64,000 nucleotides of DNA from Protonemura montana (taxonomy: Eukaryota; Arthropoda; Insecta; Plecoptera; Nemouridae), in the NCBI GenBank assembly GCA_947568835.1, contig OX387602.1, positions 23,735,021-23,799,020 on the forward strand. Direction: 5' to 3'. Made by a program: the position numbers and the translations under genes. Shown here one piece after another: positions 48,901 to 60,470 of this stretch. Each line of letters starts with the position of its first letter. The first letter of the stretch is position 1. The notes below the pieces were generated by a model. That model worked only from the letters and a program-made list of their open reading frames with translations. It searched no databases and had not been told where the DNA came from.

Positions 48901-49541
48901 GATGCATCTTAAAGGGAAATACGAGATATATGAAATGCAGAAGACGACTTCAGTGTAACAAAAGAATACTCTGAGTGTTTCGATGGTTGAACGCTTGATA
49001 CAACACTTGCAGCATACAATGAATGCCAGTCGCCACTTGATGAAGAACAAAAAGTGAACCGGGCAAGCTGCGAACTCTGGTGTGGGTATTAACTTACTTA
49101 CACAAGTGACCTTACCAATCACCCACTGTGACCAGTCCATAGATCGAGGAAGAAACCCCTAGGTACTTGAATAGCAGCTGGTGGAGATCTCAGTTCACCA
49201 TGGAGGGAGGCTAGATGAAGCTATTCTCTGTAACGATTGATATACATCCAGCAGCTTTAAACACGCGGAGATTGAAGCCATACTTGCTTCGAACCAGCGA
49301 TCCATCTGTCTCCTGACACTGGGAATGAGAGCGATCTTCACTCGCCGCAAAACGAACGTGTTGAAGACCGGCGAGAGTTTCATGACATTACTCTAACAAT
49401 CTTGGTAGGTGATAGTTTCTTAGTTGAAAATAGTGTACCAGCCGTGATAAGAACCCCGTTTCACCCCCGTTCCATTTTCATGTTCCTTTTTCAGACAGTA
49501 AATAAAACTAGATATGAATAAATCACATCTAGTAGTAATAT
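48895..49541 (-). repeat. ~620 bp dispersed repeat, copy 2 (inverted partner of 44519-45135)
   Basis: The same ordered blocks as 44519-45135 occur on the minus strand, with an insertion-like difference around 49080-49140. The pair forms a large inverted repeat with a 3.8 kb loop that contains the hairpin array and MITE. Confidence 0.8.
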
Positions 49542-49880
49542 TTATTTGTGAATCCTGATGGGTAAGCCACCTATCGTACAAGTGTGCGCTTACGTCATGT
49601 CCACAGCCTAGGCGTTAGGAGTCGAGGAACTCGGGGAATTCTCAAAAGGAAATCAAGAAAAACGTAGTCAGTTAAGTTTCCATCGCAGGTTCAAACAAGG
49701 GTGTGCATTCAACTCCATTGAAATTCGACCTCTGTTGACAACCCTTACTGGTCAAAATTCGTCACTTGAATTTCCACTAAAAAATATTGAAAAAATCGCC
49801 CTTACGTTTTTTGGCGATTCGCCCATACTGTGGTCTAAGGGGACGTTTGGATCCCCGAACACGACGGGCTGTTTGGATTT
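49510..49880 (-). repeat. outer arm of nested inverted repeat (partner 47765-48030)
   Basis: It shares GTGAATCCTGATGGGTAAGC and GATTCGCCCATACTGTGGTC with the complement of 47765-48030. It is longer than its partner because of ~100 extra bases near 49620-49720. Confidence 0.7.
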
Positions 49881-52800
49881 TGCGTAAAAGTCATACTTTA
49901 GCAGCTATATTGATTTTAAACATTTTAACTAAATTAACTCCCTTAATAATAATCTGAGACACAAACGTTCAACTTCCCTTGAAATTCTACCCCTGTTCAC
50001 ACCCCTCATGAATATTCTAAGAGTATCACGATGGTTCTGTATTTTGATACAATTATTGCCACCATATCATAACTCACCAGTAAAACAGACATTAGTAAAA
50101 TTGTAAATATTACTTCTATATCTGAAGTTATTTCCAAAACTAGCAGCAAATTGTTAATCAATCTTATTCTCGTCAGCAACAGATATTTACACATAATAAA
50201 ACGGTAATAAAACATAAGAAATAAATCTATGTTCTGTAGGTTAGATAGGTAATGTTTATAAGGTAAAGGTTAGGTTGTGAAACGAGGGTAAAGACAAAGC
50301 CATGCAAGTGAGCTTCAGTCTTCACTCGGCTGCGTTGGTGCAGGCTCGAAGCATACGCAGTGACTGGTTCATCTGTTGGCACCACCTTGGTGTCACACAA
50401 CACAAGGACAAGATCAGCAACAAGCCAGTTGAGGGTGAACCCGGTGCCCAACATATGTTTAATTCTTATTTCTTAGATTGTTTAATTCAAGGTTTTCGTT
50501 GTGTTTTCTCTGTGGCCAGAACAATCGATGTTTTCACTTTCCAGCCACGGAAATATAAGATCACAGTTCAAGGTCACAGAAATATGAAAGCCTTCCCATC
50601 GAATCCATCTTTCTAAGGATAAAAGGTAGAAACTCATTTTTTTGTTAATTAATATTCTATCCCTCTTGTCAATATGATCTCCCATTACTGAAAAATTCAG
50701 TAATGGGACATTTCACCCAAAGATATACTTTTTAGTTAATCAGCCCTAAGGGTCATTCCATGTCAAATCAACCAACCAAAAAATCTGTCGTCTCTCAGAA
50801 TCGACCAAACTTAAGGTACGATGGTGACCACATTATTTCTACTGTTGATTTGTTCTTTTGATTGCCTCCGAGTCAAATGGTTTGCCCGGTACCTACGGCC
50901 CCGAAAAGGCGGGACTGCACTGAATTTTGGGGTGCACACGCCGCTTTTCTTTATCAAATTGCGTCGGCTGTAGTAAAGATTGATTAATGAAAAAAAAATA
51001 CTTGAAAGGTATTGCAAAGTTGTTTCATAAAACATACATTTTGTTTAATAAAAACATTAAAAATACCCCCCTCCCTTTTTATTTTTCCTATCCCTATTAT
51101 CTTTCAAAGTGGTATTTTGATTTTCTTGAAAAAATTCTATTTGATAGCTATGAGTAAAAGATCAATTTTCTGATAGTTTTATAACGGAACAGCGAGAGAA
51201 TTTTGAGATAGAAGTTAAAAAGTATCGCCGTGTGTAAAAAATTGCATGATTTTACATGTATTTACGCATATACGTGTGTCCACACAAAATCAACACATCA
51301 TTAAACCTGACCATTTTTCATGTGTAATAAATGTATGGTTATGCATAAAGTAGGCTTAAAGCAGACTTTTACTGTTTTTTTTTCAAAATTTTGTCCCGCA
51401 CCGTTCATGTGCAGTAGCAGTCCGAACTAAAGCACTTTTCAGTGTTTTGGTACGCCTTCCACGGCGTTTGGGCTTTTAGCTAACAACTAGTTAAAGATAA
51501 CGAATGAAATAACCAATAAAAAGTTGAGAAAATTTAAGTAATTAAAATTTAAAAAAAACTTATCAAAATATAAAAACTACCCTTTAAGTACAAACATCCC
51601 CTAAATTGAAAGAAAACAATTCAACCTGCTGTTAACTTAACGCAAATTTATTAAGACATCACCGAATCTGATTAAACTTATCTGAAAGTTTCGTGATGAA
51701 GAACGCGCCAGTTTTTGAGATACCTTTTTTTTCTCGAATAAATAAGTGTAATAGGTACATCAGCACATCTCATCATTGTAATATTTCCGAGACCGCCGCA
51801 GCGGCCAGAAAAAAATTCTAACAAACTAAAACTATTATGATGGTTTTTAGACTCATGTCTACTTGATTTATCCTTATCCAAATAGTTTTTCTTAAAACTA
51901 AAACTATTGTTTCCAGCTTGTAATGTATTGCTTAAAATATAAGCCTCGTATTTGATATTCAACAATATATCAACAATGTCAGAGGCAAATATAAGACAAT
52001 GCATGGCAAGGTAAGGCAAGGCAAGGTGAGGCAAGGTAAGGCAGGTCAAGGCAGGGCAGGGTAAGGCAGTCAAGGCAGGGCCTAGCAAGGTAAGGCAGGG
52101 TAAGACAGGTCAAGGCAGGGCATGGCAAAGTCAACTTACCAGCTAACAGAAGAACTCTTTGCTTCAAGAGCATCCTGCGACGCTGAGAGCTCAACGGTGG
52201 CAAGACAAAGATGCAAAGCACACGATGCTTGTGAAATCACCGTCCAGGGCTGGGCCAAAAGTTAGGACTAGCACAATTTGATAGCTTGTCACATTCTCTA
52301 TCATCTGTGAAAAATTCAAGGAGGCCTCTTCATTTTTGAGCAAATAAATAAAGGCCACATTTTTTGGAAAAGTCCAAGATAAATTAAGATAAATAGGCTA
52401 CATTTTATTTTATCAACATAAACAATAAATTCTGGAAACAAATGTCCTACTTCTAGTAGTCAATCTACACACTGTAACATTGTACTATACTATGTAAGTG
52501 CCTTGTTGCAGCATCAAATATCACGTTATTTTATAAACCGATTCTTGTAAACGTCACCGCCCGTTGCCAAAGGGCCAAAAAGATGCAGAAGTCCGAGCGT
52601 TCTCGAGACCAACTGGTCTCGAGTCTCCAGGTTCTATGTGATGTCTCATACAAGTATTTAATTCACACAGACACTTTGCCACTTGACAGTGATATCAGGT
52701 GTTAAGGAACTGGCATGTAGTGCCAATAAAGCACCTCAAAATATGAACTTGTCTATCTTTTCAATGTAGACAGGAGTACTCCATTTCTTTGAGACTGTGT

Positions 52801-53185
52801 GTATTCCGGGATGACAACCTCCCACTGCTGTACCATTAGAGATACATATTTCCTAAGGACAATATGCAGGTAATAAAAAACTTCTCTTTCTGAGTTCAGG
52901 CCCAAGGTAAAATAATATTAGAAGAGTTGAAAATAGTGTCCTGCTTAGACAGCAGACAAGTCAGTATAGCAGAAAGAAAATGAGTCCATTAACTGATAAC
53001 AAGGTAACAATTGATATGGAAGGAAAAGAAAGAGAAATCGACTTATCAGAAACTCAAAAATGAGTTAGCGTTTCATGGTATATTTGAGGTTGTAACATTC
53101 TGCACTTGCCTTTGTGCCAGCCTTTTGGCACTCTAACCAAATAACAACATTTTAACAAACAACTTTCACTAAAATTGCCAAAGCA
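49881..53185. other. intergenic repeat-like sequence without a recognised gene
   Basis: I see no exon with known homology. The segment from about 50750 (GGGTCATTCCATGTCAAATC) to 51720 reads like an old interspersed repeat; its opening resembles GAGTCATTCCATGTATCATTC at 40232. A low-complexity tract lies at 52000-52130. The end of this interval should hold the CDK5RAP1 3' UTR, but I found no convincing AATAAA close to the stop. Confidence 0.45.
52000..52130 (+). repeat. low-complexity AAGGCAGG/AAGGCAAGG tandem tract
   Basis: Imperfect 5-base (AAGGC/GGCAG/GGTAA) units run for ~125 bases, almost pure purine on the plus strand except for C. Long shadow ORFs rich in leucine and proline on the minus strand are artefacts of this tract. 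Confidence 0.85.
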
Positions 53186-56100
53186 TTACATTGAACTTCT
53201 ACTTTCGGTTTCAGTCAATGTCTCTAAACAGTGTTGGTGCTCATGAGAGGATTGCTTAGCGTAGAAGTTCTGTAGTGATGTCAGATTGATGGCCGAACCA
53301 GTCAGGGTCTGAGATGTAGCGCTCGTGATCTTAAACACACATTACAAGTGCATGCCTTAGAAAGCGATAACAACTTATGCTAATAGGGCCAACGATGTAA
53401 CGAAGAATATAATTCAACTACGAGTGGTTTAATTAGTCAATTAAACTGGGATTGTAAAAATGGGAAAATACCCACATCCTCACCCCACTGCCTTAAAGAA
53501 AACATGATTGGTAGAATCCAAGCAAAAGACAAATCTTTCAACTAACATTAAGAAGCGAGAGGATCATTTTTGTTTCATCTCTGTAATGAATCGAGTTGTG
53601 AAATCCACCTATGTAAAAATATCAAACTCAAATCAATCCTAAGTCCAGACAAAAAAAAAAAAAAAAAAATCAAAATTCTTCAAAATTTCAACATGGTTTA
53701 TCAAGTAAGAAGTAAAGTAAGAGTAGGTTGGAGCATTCGCTATAGGCTACACACCTGTACGGCAACATAGTCTCCAGGCTGCGGATTACGCATAGCGCAG
53801 TCACCGGGAGAAACTGGCACCAGGCGTAGTGGAAACACCACCTTTAGGTTGGCATCGTTTCGGCCAGCCAGTGCATCTGCGGAACGCTTCGAACGCTGCC
53901 GTCCGAGAAACAACAGCAACCTCGTTAACACCATGGAGTCACATTATTATCTTTTGGAGTTTTAAGAGATAAATTAGGTCAAGTAATCAGGAACACTATT
54001 TTCTAAAACTTGCTAATGGCAATGTTGTGATGCCATTGACAGTTGCTGATTGACTTCAGCAAGAGACATACCTAGGTTAGTTCCATTGCTGGAAATAAGA
54101 GAACTACTTCATTTTATTTAAAAAATAAGTTCTTACTGAATCCTCAACATTTTTATGTTATAATACGATAATATGCTCAGAACCTATTTATAAACAATAG
54201 CGTAGATTGACAGAAATATCTATGTCAATTTTGGGTTCATTTGTAGTTCAAACAAAATACTTTAGTGAATTCTAATTGCAAATCCTATGCTCATACATAC
54301 TATTTTAAGCTCTTCCATCTGACCTAAAGGGATCCCAAATAAGTGCAGTGCTCACCCCTTCTACGAGCACGAGATGTGTTTCACCGACTGCCGAGCGATT
54401 AAGTCTTTCTGCGCCAGCGCGAAATGACTCGACCATACGCAGCAGCCTCGCGTGCTTGGTGGCTGCGGGGACGTCGTCAAGGAATCGGCGATGCGCAGTC
54501 GTCTTCTGCACAAGACAAACGTCAACACAATTTCGGTCTTTAACGAATTAGGCAACAGAGTACTCGAGCAGCCTGGCACAAAAATCTTGGCCATAACTCA
54601 AAAAGTTTTGAAAATATTTACAATTTACCATTTGTGTTAATGCAGGTGGCAGAAATTTAAACTAGCCGACAACATACCTGAAACTTTTTAAAATTATACT
54701 GTAGATTTAATATTTATTAAAGTTGTTTTCCACAAAATACGATTTGCAGTACAATTTTCCATTCACTGCGAGCTCCAGTGCCTCCAGACAGAATTTTAGA
54801 GTGTCCAATAGCGCCAACCTACCTCACGCATGCTGTACGGGAAGAGGTATGCAGAGTGGTATCCCACTGCATCAATGAGGCTCACAGTCTCGTCGAACTC
54901 TGCATCCGTCTCACCGCAGAAGCCAGCAATGAAGTCAGACGAGAGTGCGACACTGGGAAGTACACGTCGTACGCGGTCGACTAGCGCAAGGTACGCTTCG
55001 CGGGAGTATCCACGCCTCATGCGCTCCAAAACTGCGCTGCTGCCGCTCTGGGCGGGCAGGTGTAGCGAGCAGCACACATTCGGGTGAGATGCTATCAACG
55101 ACAGCACCTGCAAAGTTGAAGTTGGGCTCATGTTCTGTCAGAATCCCAGCTTTGATGATGAGAGTCCTGCTCGGCAATAGAGCTGGTGGCAAGTAGTATC
55201 AGTAGGTTCTAACAGTTAGCCCTTCCGGTTGTCGTTTTTTCACCACGAACAACATTTACCACATTTACAGCTAAAACTGAAGTATTGATAAATGCGTAAG
55301 TAATACGTCATTGTGTATGTGTAATATGTCAGTAATGTGCCAAAGAAAAACAATTTGAGAAAGTTTCTTCCTACCTAAATTTCAGGAGGAGCAAATGGTG
55401 AGATGGCTGCATTATAAAATTACTGTTAACAATTTGTTTTGAAGCCAACTCTTCTCATCTACTTACACATTTGCGCCTTTTTAACTTTAAAGTTTATTTC
55501 TAATCCCCATGATGATTCATTTTAAAGGATGGCTGTAGTAAGCAAATTAAAGTTAAAGACTCGCTTTGACTACACAAAAGATCAGTGATGTTTTCGTAAA
55601 ATGTTTAGTGGGGGTACGCAAAAATGACCCATTTTTTGTGTCGGTGGGCCGCGGGGGGGGGGGGGGGGGGGGGAGAGAGAGAGACCCAAGGCGAATGTAC
55701 CGAAAGAGTGGGAAATAGCTTCAAGGTTTGGGCTCCAAGTAAATTTTTCTTCTAAGGTTTCTTTTGGAGTCAATCTACGATGAAATTGGGCTTGGAATGA
55801 CATGGTCAGAACTGCATTTTTAATTACGTAATGATTTTAAGAAATTTAAATTAATGCCACCCTCTCATGTCTCAACCTTCCCACATTGTTGCAGTCTTTA
55901 AATTTGGTGGGGATTTGGGAATCTGGTAAAAGAAAGTCAATCATTTTAATCCAATACTGGTTTTAATTTTTGTTGAAACTATCCATAGATACGCGCGTAC
56001 TTTCGCGTTGACGAGATTACATCAGTTTCCACAATGACTCTTTTTCATTGAGCTCCTTGCTACTGCGTGATGCGACGTTGGCGGTGTCTTCAACTTCCCC

Positions 56101-59100
56101 CAAACCAAATTTTGGTTTTTTAGGAGGAGCAAGGCCCCAAAGGGAACGCAAACCCACTTGCTTCCTCTTCTGCATCTTGAATTGAACTAACTCGTCCAGT
56201 GTGGCTCGTATGTGGCATTTTGGTTATTGTTTGTAATTTTGTCTGTCCTGCGAATTCTTATTATTTGACGCGGGCTTGCTTCTGAGAGCTTGCATCGTCA
56301 TGCGACGCCGCGAAAGCGGCTACCGTCTTCCCTAAGTGATAACAGTAATATGGTTCTAACTAACCCCTTTGTTGCGAGTCGCGACGCCGACACAATTCCA
56401 GCCTACCTACTCTTAGTACGTTCGCATACAGTGGCATTCTTGGTAGTTTTATTTTTATGTAAGTGGTTTATTAGGAATGAAACCCTTAACTGGGATATTT
56501 TTGTCTTGAAAATAAAGAAGTGCACGATATTTCAAATAATCGTAGGTAATTTGATACTGCGTTCCCGTGCGTTCACCTGCGTTCCCTCAAAAATTCAAAG
56601 TGGGGGTACGGCCAAAAATAAAATTAATAGTGGGTGGACTGCGTACACCCGCGTGTATTGACCAATACATCACTGCAAAAGATTATATATTTTTTGATCT
56701 ATAAGTAGTGCTAGGGTAGTAGTGTTCCCGATTATAAAATACCCCGTGCATTGCAAGCATGTGCAATTTAGATCAGATTTCACATCATTTGTTTCTTACC
56801 TTTGCTTAATGAATGGTTTAACAGATTTTGGTAAAATCTATACACAAAGTTTTTCGATCGATCATTAAGTTCTCTCACATATAATCACTTAAATGTTTGA
56901 TTGTCAATTTAAAATTTGATAAATGCCAGTGTACTGATCAAAAGTTACAAAATTCTGGAAGTATGTTGGTCATACTGAGATTTTCATTGCCTAAAAAATA
57001 AATCCGCATTTTTCATGGTATTTGGCCATTTAAACGCAATATTTAACGAGGGGTTGATCCCTCGATAACATTTCTTTACCAAGTTTGAAAGAATAAGGTA
57101 CAATACTACTCAGTGTAAGAGAATGGAGCCTCGCTGTTTATTACTCTGGCCTGGAACGGGCTGGCGCACGGTTACCTGGTCAGGAAAATCCTTGGGATGC
57201 GGAGACGTAAAGCGTATGCGCATCTCTGGGTCAACTGCGGCGACGTTGCTAAGCAACGCTGCAAACCTGGTGCCGCCCACTTTGTGACGGTAAACTGTTC
57301 TAAAACCTGGACTCGTATCCGTCGGCAGGTCCATCCCATCGCCTCCAGCATCTGACGACATGTCTCGGTAGCTGTTCACGTTCTGGCCTGTTCAGCAAGA
57401 TAAGCAAACATTATGCTAGTTGGAGAACAGATACTGCTATTGATACAGCTACTTTTTCAACAACAAGTTGAATCAGAAATCAATCATGCACATATATAAT
57501 AAGTCCAAGGCAATTTTTATGATATAAAAATAGATGTGAAATGACCGTGCCAAATGTAAATGTTGAGGCCCTTAATTCTAATTTAACTGATGCTGCGATG
57601 CATTTTCCAAAATATTAACTGCTTAAATTGGTAAAAAGAAATAAAATGACTGAAAATGAATACGCTGCTTGACCTCACAAGCAAACGAAAAAATCACAGA
57701 AGTTTACCACCGAGGTAACTGCAACTTGCGAGAAATGAATGTCGTCTCACCTAGTAACGTGATCTCTTTAACTCCCTGCTTCGCCAGGTGACGGACTTCA
57801 CGAACAATGGACTGCATTGGCCGCGAACGTTCCCGACCTCGCACGAACGGGACTATGCAGTATGAACACATGTTGTCACAGCCACGCATTACAGTCCTGC
57901 AAATTAAATCCAACACTTCATCATTTTAAAGGTTATGAATCATTAAATTTTTTATTGCATTACTCATTCATTACCAAGGGATTGTTTAGCTGATCTTTCA
58001 AGTACTATTCAGCTGAAATGATAGATAGAGTCAATCACCGCTACCGTGCAAATTTTTCCTAGTGATGCTTGTCGTATCTGTATAACAACTTGCTAGATGA
58101 ACCACCTTGAGAAATGCATGCAGACTCACACAAATGCCGTGACCGAGTCTGGGTTCAGTCTGACGGGCGTAATATCAGCGTAGGTCTCGTCTAATGAAAG
58201 CAGCACGTTGATCGCAGCTTGTCCTCGGTTGGACACATCAAGCAGCCGAGGAAGATCTGCATAACTGTCTGGGCCAGCTACCACATCCACACCTAGTTCT
58301 GTCTCCAGAAGCCGGTGTTTTAGTCTCTCGGCCATACAACCTGTAACCTCCAAGAATTCTCACAATTACACATTTTATTCTGTTGTTCTAGTGATATTTA
58401 CCACAACCTACCTTTGCATCAACCCTCGGCGATATGGTTTATTGCCTTGACACAATTTTAACGCTGGTATGCAGCTTGAACTTACCAAGCACTGCAATTT
58501 TCACTGGTGTGGCAGCCTTTGTTCGAGCACGGGCACGTTTGAGACCCCGAAGATGTTCGAGCCTGCGAAACACTTTGGCTTCGGCACCCTCACGAATTGC
58601 GCATGTAACGACCAAGATGACATCTGCATCGCGGACTTCCAGTGTTCGCACAAAGCCCGCAGTTGACAATATGGACATCACTACCTCAGCATCGTTAACG
58701 TTCATTTGGCAGCCGAACACATCCAGGAAGACTGAGATTGAACAAGTGATTAGAGACACAGCCTTTTTGGCGATCACGTCTCTAGAGAATTGTTCTTGGC
58801 TCACCTTTTCTGTCATTGCCTGGCGAAGTGATGGTGTTCAGGTAAGGCACGTTGTTGACAACTTCTTGATGTGGCTCGGACGCAATCCCCACAATAAAAT
58901 CCTTTAGGCTGGGCCCTTGGGAAATTGCAAGCTTTTGTTCTTCGGATAGTGTTCTGGTCTGTGACGTGTTCCACAATGCACAGTGCGTGAACACACTACG
59001 GTAAGGATGACTAGATACTGGTGGTATTATGGAAATGAGGTTAGTTTTTCGAAGAGGGAACAAATCCAATCCTTTTTTGCGTAAAAGATGTAGCCTTAGA

Positions 59101-59171
59101 GAGGAAATAACCACGCAACAACTCGACTTCATTTTCAAACCGTTTATGGACGAATGAAAACTCTGTAACAT
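53186..59171 (-). CDS. CDK5RAP1: CDK5RAP1, mitochondrial tRNA methylthiotransferase (MiaB-like radical SAM), complete
   Basis: Adds a methylthio group to i6A37 of mitochondrial tRNAs (ms2i6A), using S-adenosylmethionine and two [4Fe-4S] clusters. Nine exons on the minus strand: 59171-58805, 58731-58486, 58340-58130, 57896-57751, 57387-57176, 55107-54823, 54505-54356, 53895-53755, 53329-53186; GT-AG, frame kept, 633 aa. N-terminal cluster cysteines are in FGCQMNVND (C130), [10 protein letters not shown] (C166) and GCMAERL (C206). The radical-SAM C-x3-C-x2-C is [14 protein letters not shown] (C281, C285, C288). Then come [34 protein letters not shown] and a C-terminal TRAM-like stretch ([11 protein letters not shown]). 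A second in-frame ATG at 59132 begins a basic, leucine-rich leader ([20 protein letters not shown]) suited to mitochondrial import, so either start is possible. It shares a short divergent promoter with PCNP. Confidence 0.95.
55654..55684 (+). repeat. poly(G)20 followed by (GA)n in a CDK5RAP1 intron
   Basis: Twenty G then GAGAGAGAGAG. It is on the strand opposite the gene, so the transcript carries a (TC)n-C20 run. It is a likely length-variable site and possible triplex or quadruplex former. Confidence 0.85.
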
Positions 59172-59314
59172 TTAAAGAATGACGGTCATACGCTCTTCCA
59201 TCGCCATCAACTGGGATCCGCCATCAGCTGTTTTCACATTTCGATTGATCAGAAACGACGCTTGACAGTACGCAATAAAAAAAACCACATTGTGCCCTAA
59301 CTAGTTCTAAATCA
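59172..59314. promoter_or_regulatory. bidirectional promoter between CDK5RAP1 and PCNP
   Basis: The two start codons face away from each other across 143 bases (182 if CDK5RAP1 uses the inner ATG). The interval has GCCATC motifs in YY1-like context (TCCATCGCCATC and CCGCCATCAGC, near 59199-59228) and no TATA box for either gene. Shared control of these two broadly expressed genes is inferred from the spacing. Confidence 0.6.
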
Positions 59315-60371
59315 ATGTCGAAGAGGAATTCTCATGGAAGTTTGAGTAAAGGTACAGTCTTTTAATACGTCTAATTTCGCAATTGTAGTGTCTATTCGGC
59401 AGCGTCAGCCCTCTCGTGTTTAACCTCAAATCTCCCAGAGAAGCATTTACCGTGAATGCATTCTAGAACGGCTCTAATCTAGACATCATCTCACTTTGCC
59501 AGTGTTTCACCTTGCCAGGGTCCCACAACAATGTGCCAGACTCGCGACGCTCGGACCGAGATGACCGGAGAGACCGAGATGATCGGAGAGAAAGAGATGA
59601 CCGAAGGGATGACAGGAGAGAGGATGAGGCAAGCAAGAAACCCAAGCTGGCTTTTGGCAGCAAACCACCAGGAAAGCCACCGCTTAAAATGTCGCTGATG
59701 GCTCCCGCTAAGAAGGGTATTCAGATCAAGCTGGGGGCACAGGTTGGTAAATGTCAGAGGTTGGTTAATATCACAAATCAAGCAATGCCTGACAATGTGT
59801 TCTTGCAGAAACAGAGTGTAGCTGGAGTAAAACTGCAGTCAGCGTCGTCCGCTGTGTCAGCAGCTTTCAATGTAGATGATGATGAAGAACCAGAGGAAAT
59901 GCCACCAGAAGCTCGAATGCGAATGCGCAATATTGGCCGGTGAGTTGTATCTGCGGTTTTTAAAGAGCTAGCCCAACTTAAAAAGCAGCAATGGTATTGG
60001 CATTATCTAACGACTAGTGACCTGCTGGATGTAGGCATTAAGCATATTTTCATCTTCATTTATGCCTTATTATTTTTATATCAGCTATAGCTAAAGATAG
60101 AGATCAGTTCTTGAGCTCTCAATTTATAAATTGTTGCAAGAAAGCGATTCCATTTGCCTTCGGCGAGCATTCAATTTCACTTTGGCCTACTTCAAGTAGT
60201 AAATGCATTTTAACATCTCACAGGGAGACCCCAACGTCAGCAGGACCGAACTCATTTGGCAAGACCAAACAGGGTTTCTGCGACAACAAGAAGATGTTCG
60301 AGAAGACTATGAAAAAAGCCATGGACGGCTCAATAATACAGCCACCGCGTCCAGACTCCGGCAGCGAGTGA
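59315..60371 (+). CDS. PCNP: PCNP, PEST proteolytic signal-containing nuclear protein, complete
   Basis: Small nuclear protein, linked in vertebrates to ubiquitination and cell-cycle control. Four exons: 59315-59351, 59519-59742, 59809-59939, 60224-60371; frame kept, 179 aa, close to the ~178 of vertebrate PCNP. The C-terminal half is diagnostic: [29 protein letters not shown], then [20 protein letters not shown]. The N-terminal half replaces the usual sequence with an alternating arginine/aspartate stretch ([20 protein letters not shown], residues ~21-44), like RD/RE domains of splicing factors, followed by [15 protein letters not shown] and IQIKLGAQ, which match the conserved KxGF...IKLG block. 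It ends [10 protein letters not shown]. Its 3' end converges on RpS26. Confidence 0.93.
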
Positions 60372-60431
60372 ATTAACTCTAGTGCCTCCAAATAACTTCA
60401 CCAAACACATCATATACATTTTAATTTTTTT

Positions 60432-60437
60432 TATTGA
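60432..60437 (-). terminator. RpS26 polyadenylation signal (AATAAA on minus strand)
   Basis: TTTATT on the plus strand, 34 bases beyond the RpS26 stop. It lies only about 60 bases past the PCNP stop, so the 3' ends of the two convergent genes must meet or overlap here. Plus-strand AATAAA candidates for PCNP are at 60517-60522 and 60598-60603, both inside RpS26. Confidence 0.6.
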
Positions 60438-60470
60438 ATGAAATTACAATTCATTGAATTAACACCATTC

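Noticed and set aside
51678-52221. Leu/Pro-rich minus-strand ORFs
   Set aside because: Generated by the AAGGCAGG low-complexity tract.
56040-56230. Minus-strand lysine-rich open stretch inside a CDK5RAP1 intron
   Set aside because: It is open for about 60 codons with a PPKKPKFG-like peptide but has no recognised homologue, and CDK5RAP1 splices across it cleanly; kept out for lack of support.
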